From: Rotaria sordida
Lineage: Eukaryota; Rotifera; Eurotatoria; Philodinida; Philodinidae
DNA: 64,000 nt
Assembly (NCBI GenBank): GCA_905250125.1
Contig: CAJNOL010001048.1
Location: 19,757-83,756 of the forward strand
Reading direction: 5' to 3'
In this document: one piece after another, positions 13,471-25,400 of the stretch
Position numbering within the stretch: position 1 is the stretch's first letter
How the letters are laid out: each line of letters begins with the position of its first letter
Notes under the pieces: generated by a model
What the model was told of the DNA's origin: nothing
Seen by the model: only the letters and a program-made list of their open reading frames with translations
The model's database searches: none
Position numbers and translations under genes: made by a program

Positions 13471-13930
13471 ACAGATTTATTACATCTATGTCAATTTCTA
13501 TTGCAATACACAAATCGATGATCATATTTAAATACATTCCGAAAGATTACTTCTAGATGTTGATTAATTAGTTTATCATTCTTTTTTTTTTTGTCTTGTT
13601 TTAATTTCGAACGCAACGTCACTTTATTATCAATGAACAAAAAATAATTAAATAATAAAAAAAAAAAAAAAAACGGAAGAAAATTTTCTTTGTATTCATT
13701 TCCATATTAGAGAATGTACTATATCTATTATGTGATCTTTCTATTTTATAAAATGAATTTGTCTTTTTTTTTTCCTTCTCTGTCTTATTCATAAAAATAA
13801 AACACTTTTTCTTTTCTTCTTCTTTTTTTTTTTTTGTTTTGTTTTTCTGCGCCAAATTTTGTTAATATAACAACACAAAAATTCATTTGTATAATTTTCA
13901 TTTTCTACGTTATACATCATTTCCTTTATT
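13471..13930. other. Intergenic spacer, homopolymer-rich
   Basis: Tandem-gene spacer with long poly-T and poly-A tracts (for example 13658-13674 and 13821-13835). It should contain the PLEKHF 3' end and the promoter of the BTB gene. No RNA gene or repeat family was recognised. Confidence 0.5.
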
Positions 13931-16256
13931 ATGTCTGTTAAAAATATCTTATCTATGGGAAATCATGAACATTATTATTTTAATACACCGAATGAATTTT
14001 CCGATGTTAAAATTTCATTTAAAAATGAAAAAGGTAAGATGTAAAAACAAACAAAGAATGTTTGAATTGTATAATTCTTCGAAATTAGATATAATTTTAT
14101 ATGCAAATAAAGCTATTCTATCAGAAGCATCACCTATAATTAAAGCTTTTTTGGCTATTGAACCTGATAGTACATTTATTATTGATGAAGATGATGATCA
14201 ATTAATAATAACATCAATTGATGTTATTGATCTTTTAAAATTTATCTATCCACAATTTACAATTAAAATAACTGAACAGAATAGTAAGTTCTGTTTAAGT
14301 TTTTCTTTTAAATAAATTGATTTATAACAATAATTATAATTAGTTACAGGACTTATTCATTTATCAGAAAAATATTTAATTGAAACACTTCGAAATGAAT
14401 GTAAAAAATATATTTATACATGTTTACATGATATGGAATTAACAACATATGATGAAAAAAAAGAATATGTACCAAGACATATTCTTTATAAAGATGGAAC
14501 ACGAAAACATATTGCATCAGAAATAGGTAAAATTTAAATATATCAAAAAAAATAAATGGCGGCAAAAAACAAAATTAAGCGCGTATTGTCATTAATTTTA
14601 AGATCAAATTTATAAACATAGAATACAAATAATCATCTATTTTTCTGAAATAACAATTTTTTTATGACACAAAAATAACTATGAAATATACTTTGAATAT
14701 GATGTGAGTTTTTTCGTCTCTTACGCCTGCATCCTTCACTAGGCACTATTGTTGCTGTCTAATAATGCTTTTTTTCTTCTTAATACACACAGTTAGTCCA
14801 TTTCCTTCTTGTGTATGTTCCATAATTGCTTATCATAACGGAATATATGTAACATTATTGTTTTTTCTTTGGCATGTGAATGATAGAACATATGTTGCTC
14901 GCATTATCGAGATTCTCTCGGGTGAACTTTAGACCATTCAATGTAAAGAGGTACTCACATAGAAAGTTTTTGTTGTCCATGAAAAGCTATAGTTCAAAGA
15001 CTTCAAGATCGAAGTCTCAGGTGTTTTCCTCTCGGATAAACAGAAAATGTCCCGATTCGGTCCGGTTAGCGTTCATCGGCTTTTATCGCTTTGATAAAAT
15101 GTGTTGAGAGTAAATTTAAGCGGTGCCCATCAAAATAGTCAAACAGTCTATGTTACTTCAGATCGAATTTCATTTAATTGTTTTAAATATTTTGTCATCA
15201 TAAAAACATATTTAAAAAAAAAGTCAATTACAATGAAAAGTTTTTAAGGTTATCACATCAAAAGAGAAATAGTTCTCTAGACAAAGAGGATTAAATATTC
15301 TGATCGAGTTTGAAATTCTCTATCATTCTAAACTTTTGAAATAGCAAACAAACAAAGAAATAGTTTAAAATATCGAGATTTTTAAACTTTGTCAACAAGT
15401 GTGTCTATGTAATACTCACATTATTCATCAAAATATTCTCTTTTGATATGATAACCTTATAAAGATCAATGAAAACTATTTTTTTTCCAGAGGTAATGTT
15501 AGATTTGGATTTGTACCATCGTTCTAAGAGAGGCATTAGATTTGTCTATAAAACTTGGATGAGAAAAAATTCAAGGTTTAAAATTTAGTCATCAGTTGTG
15601 TGGCTAAATGACTCTTTTATTCTGCAAGAGAAGCCTCACATATTTTAACGTATGAGAACATAATTAAAGAGAGATGAACCAAAAAAGTACTAGTCATCGA
15701 CTGAATAGACCAGGAAATAGACAACGGAAGAATTCTGTTAAATTTGATACGAATAAATTCTGTAATAGTTTTCTCTACAAAACAACTTGTGCCTGCAATC
15801 TCTATTTCGAATAGTTGTCTTGTTAGCATAAAAATTAAATTTAGTTTTTTATATCATAAGATTTTTGTGATACAATGAAAGATATAATCAGCAAAAAAAC
15901 AAGACACTACCTAATGTTTTTTTTTAAAACTATACAGGTGATTTTTATTATTTTTGAAATGACAAGAATGATTTATTTTAGGTATATTATGTTCTTGGTA
16001 TCATGAATATTCAACACGTGATGAAAATCTTTCATCATTAATTCTTAATATATTAAAACATGCACCAACTGATGATCTTGAACGAAATGAAATTTTTTTA
16101 CGATTAATGGATCGTGAAAAAACGAATATATATAAAATAATTAGTGAATATTTAGAACAACAAACAATAATCGAAAAAAACCATGTCGATTCATCATCAG
16201 GAGTTATTCATCATAAACAATCGGCTTCTTTAATGTTTGCATCCGGTGATGGTTAA
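13931..16256 (+). CDS. BTB/POZ domain protein
   Basis: Four exons (13931-14033, 14089-14283, 14344-14526, 15982-16256) give an exact 251-codon frame plus stop. Residues about 10-110 form a BTB/POZ fold: EFSDVKISFKNEK, then DIILYANKAILSEASPIIKA (the core hidden-strand/helix segment), a loop EPDSTFIIDEDDD, and DVIDLLKFIYPQFTIKITEQN followed by GLIHLSEKYLIETLRNECKK. This is a protein-interaction/dimerisation module, often found in cullin-3 adaptors. The C-terminal part (STRDENLSSLILNILKHAPT...) is helical and has no Kelch, MATH or zinc-finger partner visible, so the cellular role is open. The start is the ATG in VKNILSMGNHE context. Intron 3 is 1.46 kb and carries a foldback. Confidence 0.82.
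15222..15478. mobile_element. Small foldback in BTB intron 3
   Basis: Inverted arms: AAGGTTATCACATCAAAAGA near 15247 mirrors the complement TCTTTTGATATGATAACCTT near 15441. The flanking CAATGAAAAG/TCAATGAAAAC also pair. About 250 bp in total with an AT-rich core. The core includes a GAAATTCTCTATCAT motif that recurs at about 37750 and 37950. Confidence 0.7.
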
Positions 16257-16775
16257 TTGTCGAATTTCAAACTCATTTTTTTTTTGTCATTGTTTTTATT
16301 TGATGAAGAAAAAAAAATCGCTGGGGTCATCTGGAGTTCAACAAAAAAAAAAAAAAAACCATAATAAAAATTCTAGTAGCATTACTACAGGAAATTGAAT
16401 TTTTTTTTCCTGCTTTTGATGATGGTCAAATATGGCATTGAGCCAACATCTTAACAACTGTCTGAGTAATCATTCGTCGAGAAGGAAAAAAAAACGACCG
16501 GCGTCGAGGACGATAACATTGACCAACAATAATACAGACATATAACAACACGTCTCCCTATGGTCATTGTGTCGAGAAAGACAGAAAGCAAAAAAAAAGA
16601 AAGAGAAAAATGCGCGTTCATTCTCTTGTGTGTACAAAGACGTTCATATACAATTCAATTCTTTTCATTTATTAAACATCCATTTTAACCCAAGTAAGAA
16701 TTTTATTTATTAAAAAAAAAAAATTCTAATGTTTTCCTTCATTATTAGAATGATAAATATTTAATAATAAAATCA
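16257..16775. other. Spacer between BTB and nuclear receptor genes
   Basis: BTB 3' flank and nuclear-receptor upstream region. It has poly-A runs and a slightly GC-richer patch (about 16485-16515, containing CGACCGGCGTCGAGG) that might belong to the receptor promoter or 5' UTR. A short intron-like segment may lie near 16694-16748 in the leader. Nothing further identified. Confidence 0.4.
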
Positions 16776-19700
16776 ATGGAAAATAACGAACTTATTCATG
16801 AACCTTTTGATTATGATCATTTTTTTAGTGAACATACAGATGATTATCATACAATGTCTTGTATTGAATCAATCAATTCAACAAATGAAAATCTTTTAAA
16901 TTTAAATAATAATAATAATAATAATAATAATATTGATATATCAACTAAAAATCGTACAACAGGTATCATATTAATATTACAATAGACGTAGATACAAGGT
17001 CTATAGACAACAAAAATTCATCTTATTTACATGAACATGCAAAGATAAGACCAGATATCCTTTCTCTAATGATGATCATCATACGATTGATGTTAGTCAT
17101 ACACCGACTATAATCAATAATACAATATCTAATAAAAGCATTGATGATATCTTGTTTAATAGGACGAGAAAACAATGTAATTAATCACTCTATTAATACT
17201 AGACTACACATGTTTGTTTTTTCTTCACAATAAATGGAAATTTTCGATCGAAACTCGGTGTAGTCAACTGAATGCTTGGCAATAAAAGTTAAATATTTAT
17301 CTATTTCATTTTCATTTTTATAGAGAATATATATTCAAACTGAGAAAATAAATTCTAAGAATAATTATTTTAATAGGAAACATTGTTATCCGAATAGATC
17401 TCTTAGTTCATACATATTTATAATATGACATTCATTTTCTTATTTTTGAATAAAATTTATGATAGAAACGTATGATTATATTTAGTTATAAACATGATTT
17501 ATATCTATTCATGTAAAATTTTTCCTTTAGGCAATATTTTAATGGGTACAGCTGTAGATGAATATTTTAGCTCGGAGGTTAATATAATCAATGGTCAAGT
17601 AATTAAAACTGAAGCAGTAACACAATATTTCAATGGTAATACAAATCAATATAATAGCAATCAACAACCATTTAATATTGAACATATTGTTTATAATACG
17701 ACAAGTAAAATTGTTTTCTTTTGTGTTTTTTGAATAAGTTTTTTTTTTAAAAAGATCTATCAAATCAACCAATATATAATATTCAACAAGTAAATATTCA
17801 AACAATAAAGAAACCAATTTCATCATCATCATCATTACCACCACCAAGAATTTATAAACCATGTGTTGTTTGTGGAGATAAAAGTTCAGGTTATCATTAT
17901 GGTGTTTCGAGTTGTGAAGGTAATTAAACAATTCGTTTTTATTTTTCTAATCAGAGAATATTCATTTTTATTATATTTCTTAGGTTGCAAAGTATGAATT
18001 TTTGTTCCGTCATTCAATTGGATATTATTTTTTACTTTTCAATAGGGTTTTTTTCGACGCAGTATACAAAAAAATATGATATATCAATGTCATAAAGATC
18101 AAAATTGTGAAATAAATAAAATGACAAGAAATCGATGTCAATATTGTGTAATAAAAAAACCCTCACACTCAGAAATTATTTTTATTTTTTGATCTCTTTA
18201 GCGTTTTCAAAAATGTTTTTCTGTTGGTATGAGTAAAGAAGAATTACGTATATTAAATCATACAAAAAAATTATTAAATCAAAATAATATAAAACCAACA
18301 ACAACAAAACGTCAAAAAAAATGTTTAACTATTCAATCAATACCATCAAAAGAATATTTACCTGTATTAGAGCCAAAATTAATATCTATTGATGATGATG
18401 AAAATTTAATAAATATTTGTGTTAATTTACATAAATCAACGTTTAATTTTAAATCTTTACAAGAAATTAATGTAAATTAAGAAAATATTTTAATCAAAAT
18501 ATTATATATATTTTTTTTTTGTTTTTGATTTAGGAAAAATTAGATCTTCGTTGGCAAAGAACAGATGAATTTAGTCAAAAAGGTATTATGCAATGTATAC
18601 AATTTTGTATGCAAATACCAGGAAATAATGAATTATCAATTCAAGAACGTGCACATTTACTTAAATTAGGTGTACATAGTATTGCATTACTTCGTTTAGC
18701 TTATCGTTATGAATCTGAAGATGATAAATTATATTTATCAAATGGTTTATTTGTTGATGAAAATATACTTATGACACAAGGTTTTGGTTGTTATGGACAT
18801 ACATTTTTACAATTTTGTCGAATATTTAATCGATTAGAATTAACTATTGAAGAATTTGTTCTTCTTTGTGGTATCGTCTTTTTTAGTCATGGTAAAATAT
18901 TAATAATTAAATAATTTTATGTTTATTTAATTAGTTCTTTTTTTGTTTTTGTTTTTTATTCATAGATCGAATTGAAGGTCAAATAACTAGAAATAAAATC
19001 GAACAAATTCAAATACGTTATTGTGAAATTGAAAGATTATATATTACAAAACATCGTATTAATGATCAAATGCATTTTTCTAAATTACTTCTTCTTTTAT
19101 CGAAATTAAGAGCACTAGATGCTTTAAGTAAGTCAAAAAGACAAAATTAGAAATTTTTAGTTTTCTCTACATGAAATCTTTGAGATTAAAAATCTAACCC
19201 CATGCATTGATCGGCGACAGTCACTGAAAATTTTCAAGTATCATTTGTTGTTTCGCGATGGTTGGACTTATCAACAGCGCCGCTGAATCATTTGAGTATT
19301 GGCAGTGGAATCCATATATCATAGAAGTTTTGCGACTGGATGGCTTGAGCATTGGTAACGGCGGCGGCTCAAACGATCGGTCTACACTTCTACTTAAGAC
19401 TCTCCCATGTCAAAAATCTATTTTTGTCTCAGAACAACCGATCTAGCTGAAATTTTCAGGAAATATGAGTGCGAGGTCTCTTTTTATTTTTTCTCAAAAA
19501 TAAAAAATCCAGCTTTGTTAAATACTTGAATACAATTTTCTCTTCAATTTAAAATTTGCCGGAATCCTTCCAGTATGTGAAATCTGGGATGTACAAACAA
19601 AATTGAACTATGAAAGTCCAGGTTCTTTTTTCTATTCACAAGAGATTACAATATAAAGCGCATTTACTATATAACAAACATTTTCTGCTTGTGAATTTTT

Positions 19701-20099
19701 TTACGAAATCGTGAAAACTATTCGACTATGTAGAAAGCTCAAAAAACTGATATTTTTGAAAACAAAAGGTCTATGAATAGATTCGGACGAATTTGTTAAG
19801 AATGAGAATAATGTTTATCTTTCATTTAGTTGCCGAACGTCTTCTTTGTTTACAAATGAATACTGATGGACAAGTACAAAAATGTATTTTTGAAGTGCTT
19901 CATCGTGAAGCAACAAATGTTGTTGTTGTAAGTTAATTTTTTTGTCATTAAAATTTATCTATATATATATATATATATATATTTTTCTAAGGATATGGAA
20001 ATTAATTTTCTTGATGCTATCGATACAAAACCTGATTATAGTTGGCTAGATTATACATCAAATGGACAAAATCCGGTTTCATGGTCATCATCCAATTAA
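16776..20099 (+). CDS. RAR: Retinoic-acid-receptor-like nuclear receptor (NR1)
   Basis: Ten exons sum to 1632 nt, 543 residues. The N-terminus is Asn-rich and acidic. The DNA-binding domain has zinc ligands [19 protein letters not shown]-box [35 protein letters not shown] and [13 protein letters not shown], closest by recall to RAR rather than Rev-erb, E75 or PPAR. The ligand-binding domain retains [14 protein letters not shown], the helix-5 stretch LLRLAYRYE with the arginine that salt-bridges retinoate in RAR, and YLSNGL where RAR has FSDGL (ligand-contacting serine). Near the C-terminus, CIFEVL fits the AF-2 pattern. Exons: 16776-16962, 17531-17704, 17755-17919, 17984-17991, 18046-18147, 18202-18471, 18534-18891, 18966-19127, 19830-19927, 19992-20099. 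Intron 8 is 702 nt, inflated by unidentified sequence. Confidence 0.9.
17045..17176 (+). other. Candidate in-frame cassette exon of the receptor gene
   Basis: Within the 568-nt first intron, a 132-nt segment lies between an AG (17043-17044) and a good donor GTAATT (17177). It is open in exactly the phase set by the exons on both sides (one base carried in, one base carried out) and encodes an Asn/Asp/Ser-rich stretch ([16 protein letters not shown]...) like the adjacent exons. The acceptor has a weak pyrimidine tract. Including it would add 44 residues to the N-terminal region. Confidence 0.4.
17984..17991 (+). other. 8-nt micro-exon encoding part of the P-box
   Basis: The bases GTTGCAAA lie between AG (17982-17983) and GT (17992-17993). 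Joined to the previous exon (ending ...TGT GAA G) and the next (GGT TTT TTT), they give C-E-G-C-K-G-F-F, the invariant nuclear-receptor P-box. Without these 8 nt the frame breaks and the cysteine and lysine are lost. This is direct support for a real exon of unusually small size. Confidence 0.9.
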
Positions 20100-20515
20100 T
20101 GTTAGATAGATTGCCGGTGTTGTGCCATTGTTTTTTTTTTTGTCAGATTATATCTGTCATACACATTTGTCAAATATATTTGTGTATATATATATACTTA
20201 TTTCTCCGAAACGGTGACATGCATTTTTAAAAATATCTAATTATTGTATTCAGTATTACATTGTTTATCATGAATTTTCGTTATTCTATTATATTATTCA
20301 TTGTTGTCCGTCCAGTGTTGGATTTCTCTTTTTTTTTTACAACGCAATTTTTTTTGTCTTTTATCGGTTTTTTTTTTTTTTTGGTTAATGCCATTTTCTT
20401 TAAATAATAGCAACAATGCAATGTAGATTTTGTGTGTGTGTGTGTGTTAAAAAAAAAAAAGAAGTGTATCAAATTTTTTTTTCTAATGTATTAAATAAAA
20501 GAAAAAATGTTTGTG
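20100..20515. other. Convergent 3' spacer with (GT)n tract
   Basis: Between two genes transcribed toward each other. Contains a GT microsatellite (20430-20447), an A12 run and several poly-T tracts. Likely the two 3' UTRs. No gene seen. Confidence 0.5.
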
Positions 20516-20961
20516 TTAAACTGTAGTTTCAACAGTTGTTTTAGTAGCATTTAAAGGTATTTGATCACAAAGATCACGTACAGCTTTCTTTGAACCAGGT
20601 GTAGTTCCAAGATATGAATGATAGACACGTACCATATTATCACGATTTATTGGAGTGTGACTAGCAGCATTGTCTAATTTCATTCGATAGAAATCATCAT
20701 GTGTTCGTTTATAATCTTTTTCTTTTTGATAATCAGCTTTAAGAGTATGATGAGTTCGTAGAAATGATCTTTTTAATAGATAAATTAATGTTATTTTGTA
20801 GAGATAATTTTTTGAAAATTTTAACTAACCTTATTTTCGAAACATCATTTAATGTCAATGTTCGTTGATATGCAGCAGGTTTTTGCATAGCAACACAAGG
20901 AAATTCTGGTAAATGAGTTGAACCTTGTGTTCGATCAATTGAATCATCTGTTTTAATAGTT
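20516..20961 (-). CDS. Alternative 3'-terminal coding exons of the PLAT gene, or separate small gene
   Basis: Two exons (20961 to about 20831, and about 20767-20516) encode about 127 residues ending CDQIPLNATKTTVETTV and stop TAA. Segments such as HLPEFPCVAMQKPAAYQ, LRTHHTLKADYQKEKDYK and VRVYHSYLGTTPGSKKAVRD are clearly protein-like, rich in charged and aromatic residues. No domain was recognised; a ciliary/axonemal role would be a guess. The first exon begins after an acceptor (ATTACAG) and has no usable start codon of its own except an internal Met about 25 residues in. Its entry phase (one base completing a codon) equals that of the last PLAT-gene exon at 21299, so both can follow the exon ending at 21397. 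I therefore favour an alternative terminus of that gene. Confidence 0.55.
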
Positions 20962-21121
20962 CTGTAATTAATATCCGAAAAAAAACAAAAGAACTAATAT
21001 TTTCCTATTATAAATTATCTTTTTTTTTTTGTTATATCGTGAAATTCATAAAAATATTTTTATTTATTACAAGTAATAGCATCAATGCACAAATATGTGA
21101 TAATTAAGTTAACAAAGATAT

Positions 21122-22427
21122 TTAAGTAGCAACTGTAGTTGTTTGTATTTGTTCATTACTATGTTTTGATGAAGATCGACGTTTAGATGATACTGATGAA
21201 CGTGAACGATCACTTTTAGCAGGATTAACATATGTTATTTGACCACCAAACGGAAGTGAAAGTGGTGGAAGAATCATCATACCATTTTGAGTGGGCAATC
21301 TAATATGTGCAGTTAAGGAAAAAAAAAACAAATGAATTAATTTGAGTAGTAAAAAGCATTAGACGAAAAACAATAAATAAATAACACATAACTTACGATC
21401 GTTTAGCACTTTGAGTACGATATCTCCGTTGTTTTAACAATTCATAATTAACTCCATAATCCATTCCATATGCTTCCCATGGTTCAACAATACGAAGTGC
21501 TGTTAAACGTGTATAATAACCAGTTGGAGTTTCTAATGGCTAAAAGACGAAAAAAAAAAGTCAATTTAATTTTCTTTAAAAAAAAAAAAGAAGTTATATT
21601 TTACCTCATGAATTGCTTTTTCAACAGTACTAGTATCAAAATATGGTCTTAAATCATTATAAACAAATGGTTCATGAGCTTTACTATAAGTAAATTAAAT
21701 TATTGATGATTTAAAGAGTGAAAAAGAAAAAAAAACTAAACTGTAGTGGTCGACGTAGTTTTAATGATTCACTATGAAGATTTTCTCTTAAACGACGTAA
21801 TTCAGTTTGTACAAAATCTTCTTTTCTTTGATCATTTGGATAAAGAGTAACTTTATTTTCATGATAATCAAGACGTATATTAGTATTAAAACTACATAAA
21901 AATTATTCTTTGTTTAAAAAAAATTTTTTAATTCCTTTTTTTTTTTTATACTTATAAATTTCATTTCCTTTAATAATTTGAAGTTTTTTTAAATGCCAAA
22001 CATTATCATTTTTTGTTCCATTATATTCAATTATAATTCGTCGAAGTTTTCCAACATCATTTGTTCGACATAGAAATTCATCAGTAGCTTTTGATTGAAA
22101 TGGTTTAGCATCAGTTTTTGTTTTTGTTAATGGAATTGTAATTATACCAAGTTCACCACGAATTTTAAATGTTATTTTTCCATCAAATGATTTTTCACCT
22201 GTAGTAGTTTTAATTTCATAATCAATATCTATACAAAAAAAAAGGAAAAAACAATCAATTTAATATAAAAATGTTTTATTGATGTTTTGTTTTTTTTCTG
22301 ATTACCATTTTGTTTTTTACTACTTGGTCTAGCTGATTGAGATCTTTTCATTTTATTTAAAAAAAAAATAAAGTGTTTGTATTTTCTTGTGTTCTGTAAG
22401 CAAACGTTACTATTGACTCTGTGCTTT

Positions 22428-22459
<32 letters not shown>

Positions 22460-25400
22460 GTTTTTTTTTATCGAAAAAGACATCTTCTATTCGCTTGACA
22501 ACGAACAGTTTATGTATTTACCTTTCGTTTCGACACCAATTGTTGGGGTTTCTGAAGAAATCAAATTGCAAAAGTTTTATTTTTTTTTTATTTTGTACAA
22601 TTATTGTGTTATGTTTACCTGAAGGTTTTCGAATAGGTGAAGGTGTTAGTTCGATTTGAGTATTTTGTTCAATTGAACGTTCAACATTAAACCTAGATTA
22701 TGAAATAACAATAGAATTGGTTTTCTAGGAACATTTTCTCAAGGTCTTTTGACAAAAAAATATATATATATTATCAATGACATGATATGAAATGAGAAGC
22801 CATACACACTAATGATTAGAAGTGTAAGCCGACGAATCGATCGGGAGCGGTTGTAAAAACGTAAGTTTTCTTATGCTCACGGCGGCGGCAACTGGAAATT
22901 TCGAAACTGAATAGATAAGAAAATGCTTGTTTATTTCAATATCTGATCATTAATCGTTCCAAAAAAACTAAAATTAAATAACTGTATTTCACACGTTAGT
23001 TTAATCAAGACATTACATTTATGAAGATGAATGATGAATTATTAACCAACTTTATCCGAAATTAAAAGATCTAATGATTCTAAGGATGAACAAACTTAAT
23101 TAATATATATCAAAATGTTAAAAAACTTGTCCATTTTAGTTTTTAACGATAGAGACAGAACAAAAAACGATCTCTACGAAAATATTAATTTTGATTCATG
23201 TCCGAACTGTTGTTTTAATTCTGCAGGTTTCATTGTATAATGATTCAGATACAAATAAAACTTAAACCATCAAAATTAATAAAAGTGTTTTGTACTTTTA
23301 TTATTCTGGATGCAGAGTATAGAACTTCCGATTTTCCCATTCAGGTGTCGGTGACGGTGCAACGACTGCACCTGTGTTGCTCAGCAATGACGACTGAGGA
23401 ATTCTTAAAATTTTCGTTGCCACGACGGCTTACATCTCTATTCACAATCGCTGCAGTGGAAGGAACCGATATTCTAGTATTTTTTGAATTTCTCCTATGT
23501 GTTCCATCATAGAATTGTTGCTTTTTTCTTTATTAGATTTTGCTTTAGAAAAAAATATGACATCGCTTAAAGATCAGTTCTTCCTACCGCAGAGATTATG
23601 GCTTGCTTTTTACATACTATATTTTAGTGTGTAATTTAAAGATTCCACTCGTTGTTCAAAGGCGAAATGTGATAAAAATTTTTTTGGAAATATAGTTAAA
23701 AAGTGCTTTCAATGTAGAATTTTTGATTTTTTCGCCGATGAAAAATAAAGCAACATGTTTATGGGAACTTTTGCACTACCCGTTAAAAGAAAAACCTTCA
23801 AAGGATTTAGACTTAGTGAAGATATAGAATTTTTAATATGTTGATTATCAAAGAAACGTATATAAAATCGAGTCAAACTAACATGCTCGTGACATACCTT
23901 GATAATAATCTTAAAATAGCTAAGAAGTTCTGGAGGATAACTTTAACATATACTTGAAGTACGGAGTTTTCGATGTTTCTCTCTTGTCTCACGCACACAA
24001 GCTTGTATAAAGAGTTTTTCAGAATTTTTAGATTTCATATCTCTGACGTATGAGCTTTTCAAAATATAATACAGTACAAAAATATCTTCGAAAGTTCCTA
24101 TGTTGAAGATACAAAGTCTCAAAAGTTCTGAAATGCTTTAGTAAAAACTAGTAGATGTGAAACCTTTCAGTGAAATTAATCTCAGGACAAAATTCGAAAA
24201 GATGATTTCTCGGAAACTTGAAGTCCTTTAAAAAACAAAGGTATAGAAGTTACTGGTGCACATCAATGCGTGTTGGAAGAAATTTTTTCATTTGAGAATT
24301 CGAATAAAGAAATGTTTCTCTTATAGCAATAAGAGTATTAGCTTCGTATACAGTTTCTTCTTTTATTAAACTCAACAATCTATTCGTTCCTTTTTTGGAG
24401 TGAAAAACTGCATTTAATAATTTATAATTAATATGGATTAGTTTGTTTTATACATAATCTTTTTGTGTGTTTAGTAAACGGATTTCTCTTTCGTATTCTT
24501 TGAATATGTGAGTGAATAAGAAAATCTAGCTTTTTTTTAATAAAGAAAAATTTTCCAAGAATTCATTTCCATTGGAGAAAATCTATCAGTTTAGCAGTAG
24601 ATTCTGCACTTCGGACAAGAATTTCGTGGAAATTTTATATGTGCACAAAGTCTAAATAAGAATTCAAATCCTTTTAGAATTTTTACTAGAACACTATGTA
24701 GTATCTGTAGGGTAAACATTATGAAAATCGGAAGGAAACATCTAAGCAAATTTACTTATAAGTCTTGGCATTTTCTATCGAATTTTAATTTATAGTCATC
24801 TAAACAAATAAATCTATTCGAAATGAAAAAAGCATAGTGAAAATTGTGACTTCTAGATTTAATATTCTGAAAAATCTTTTAATATTTTTCATTTATCTCT
24901 AATAAATATTTCATCATCTTACGTTGTTATTTCATTTCCTCGTTTAATTATTATATTGTCAACATGCCAAATAACTTGATGTTTAGTTTCATCTTGTCCG
25001 AGAATTATTTTTGAAATCTATTTTATATTAAAAAAAAAACAAAAACAAAAACATAAATAAAGTTATTCTTGATGAAATTAGAACTAACTTTTCCAACATC
25101 ATTTGTTTTAAATTCAGTTTCACCACTTTTATTCAGTAATAATGGCATTTTTTTTGTTTGACCATTAACTCCAAATATAATCATATATAAACTATTATCA
25201 TCATCGATTGGAGTTTCTTGACGTGAATCAAATCGTAGCAAAACTTCATACATTGTTTCTTTAATCAGAATGAAAATATTTACCGTGTTAAGAATATAGA
25301 ATTAACATACCTTGTACTTTTATTATGCTCTTCGGTGGAGTTTCTGATTTGATAGGTTTAGGAGATTGTAGTCGTACTGAAAGAAAAAATTCAAGATAGA

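Noticed and set aside
23240-23512. 90-codon plus-strand frame inside the PLAT intron
   Set aside because: No recognisable motif, lies within a likely inserted sequence.
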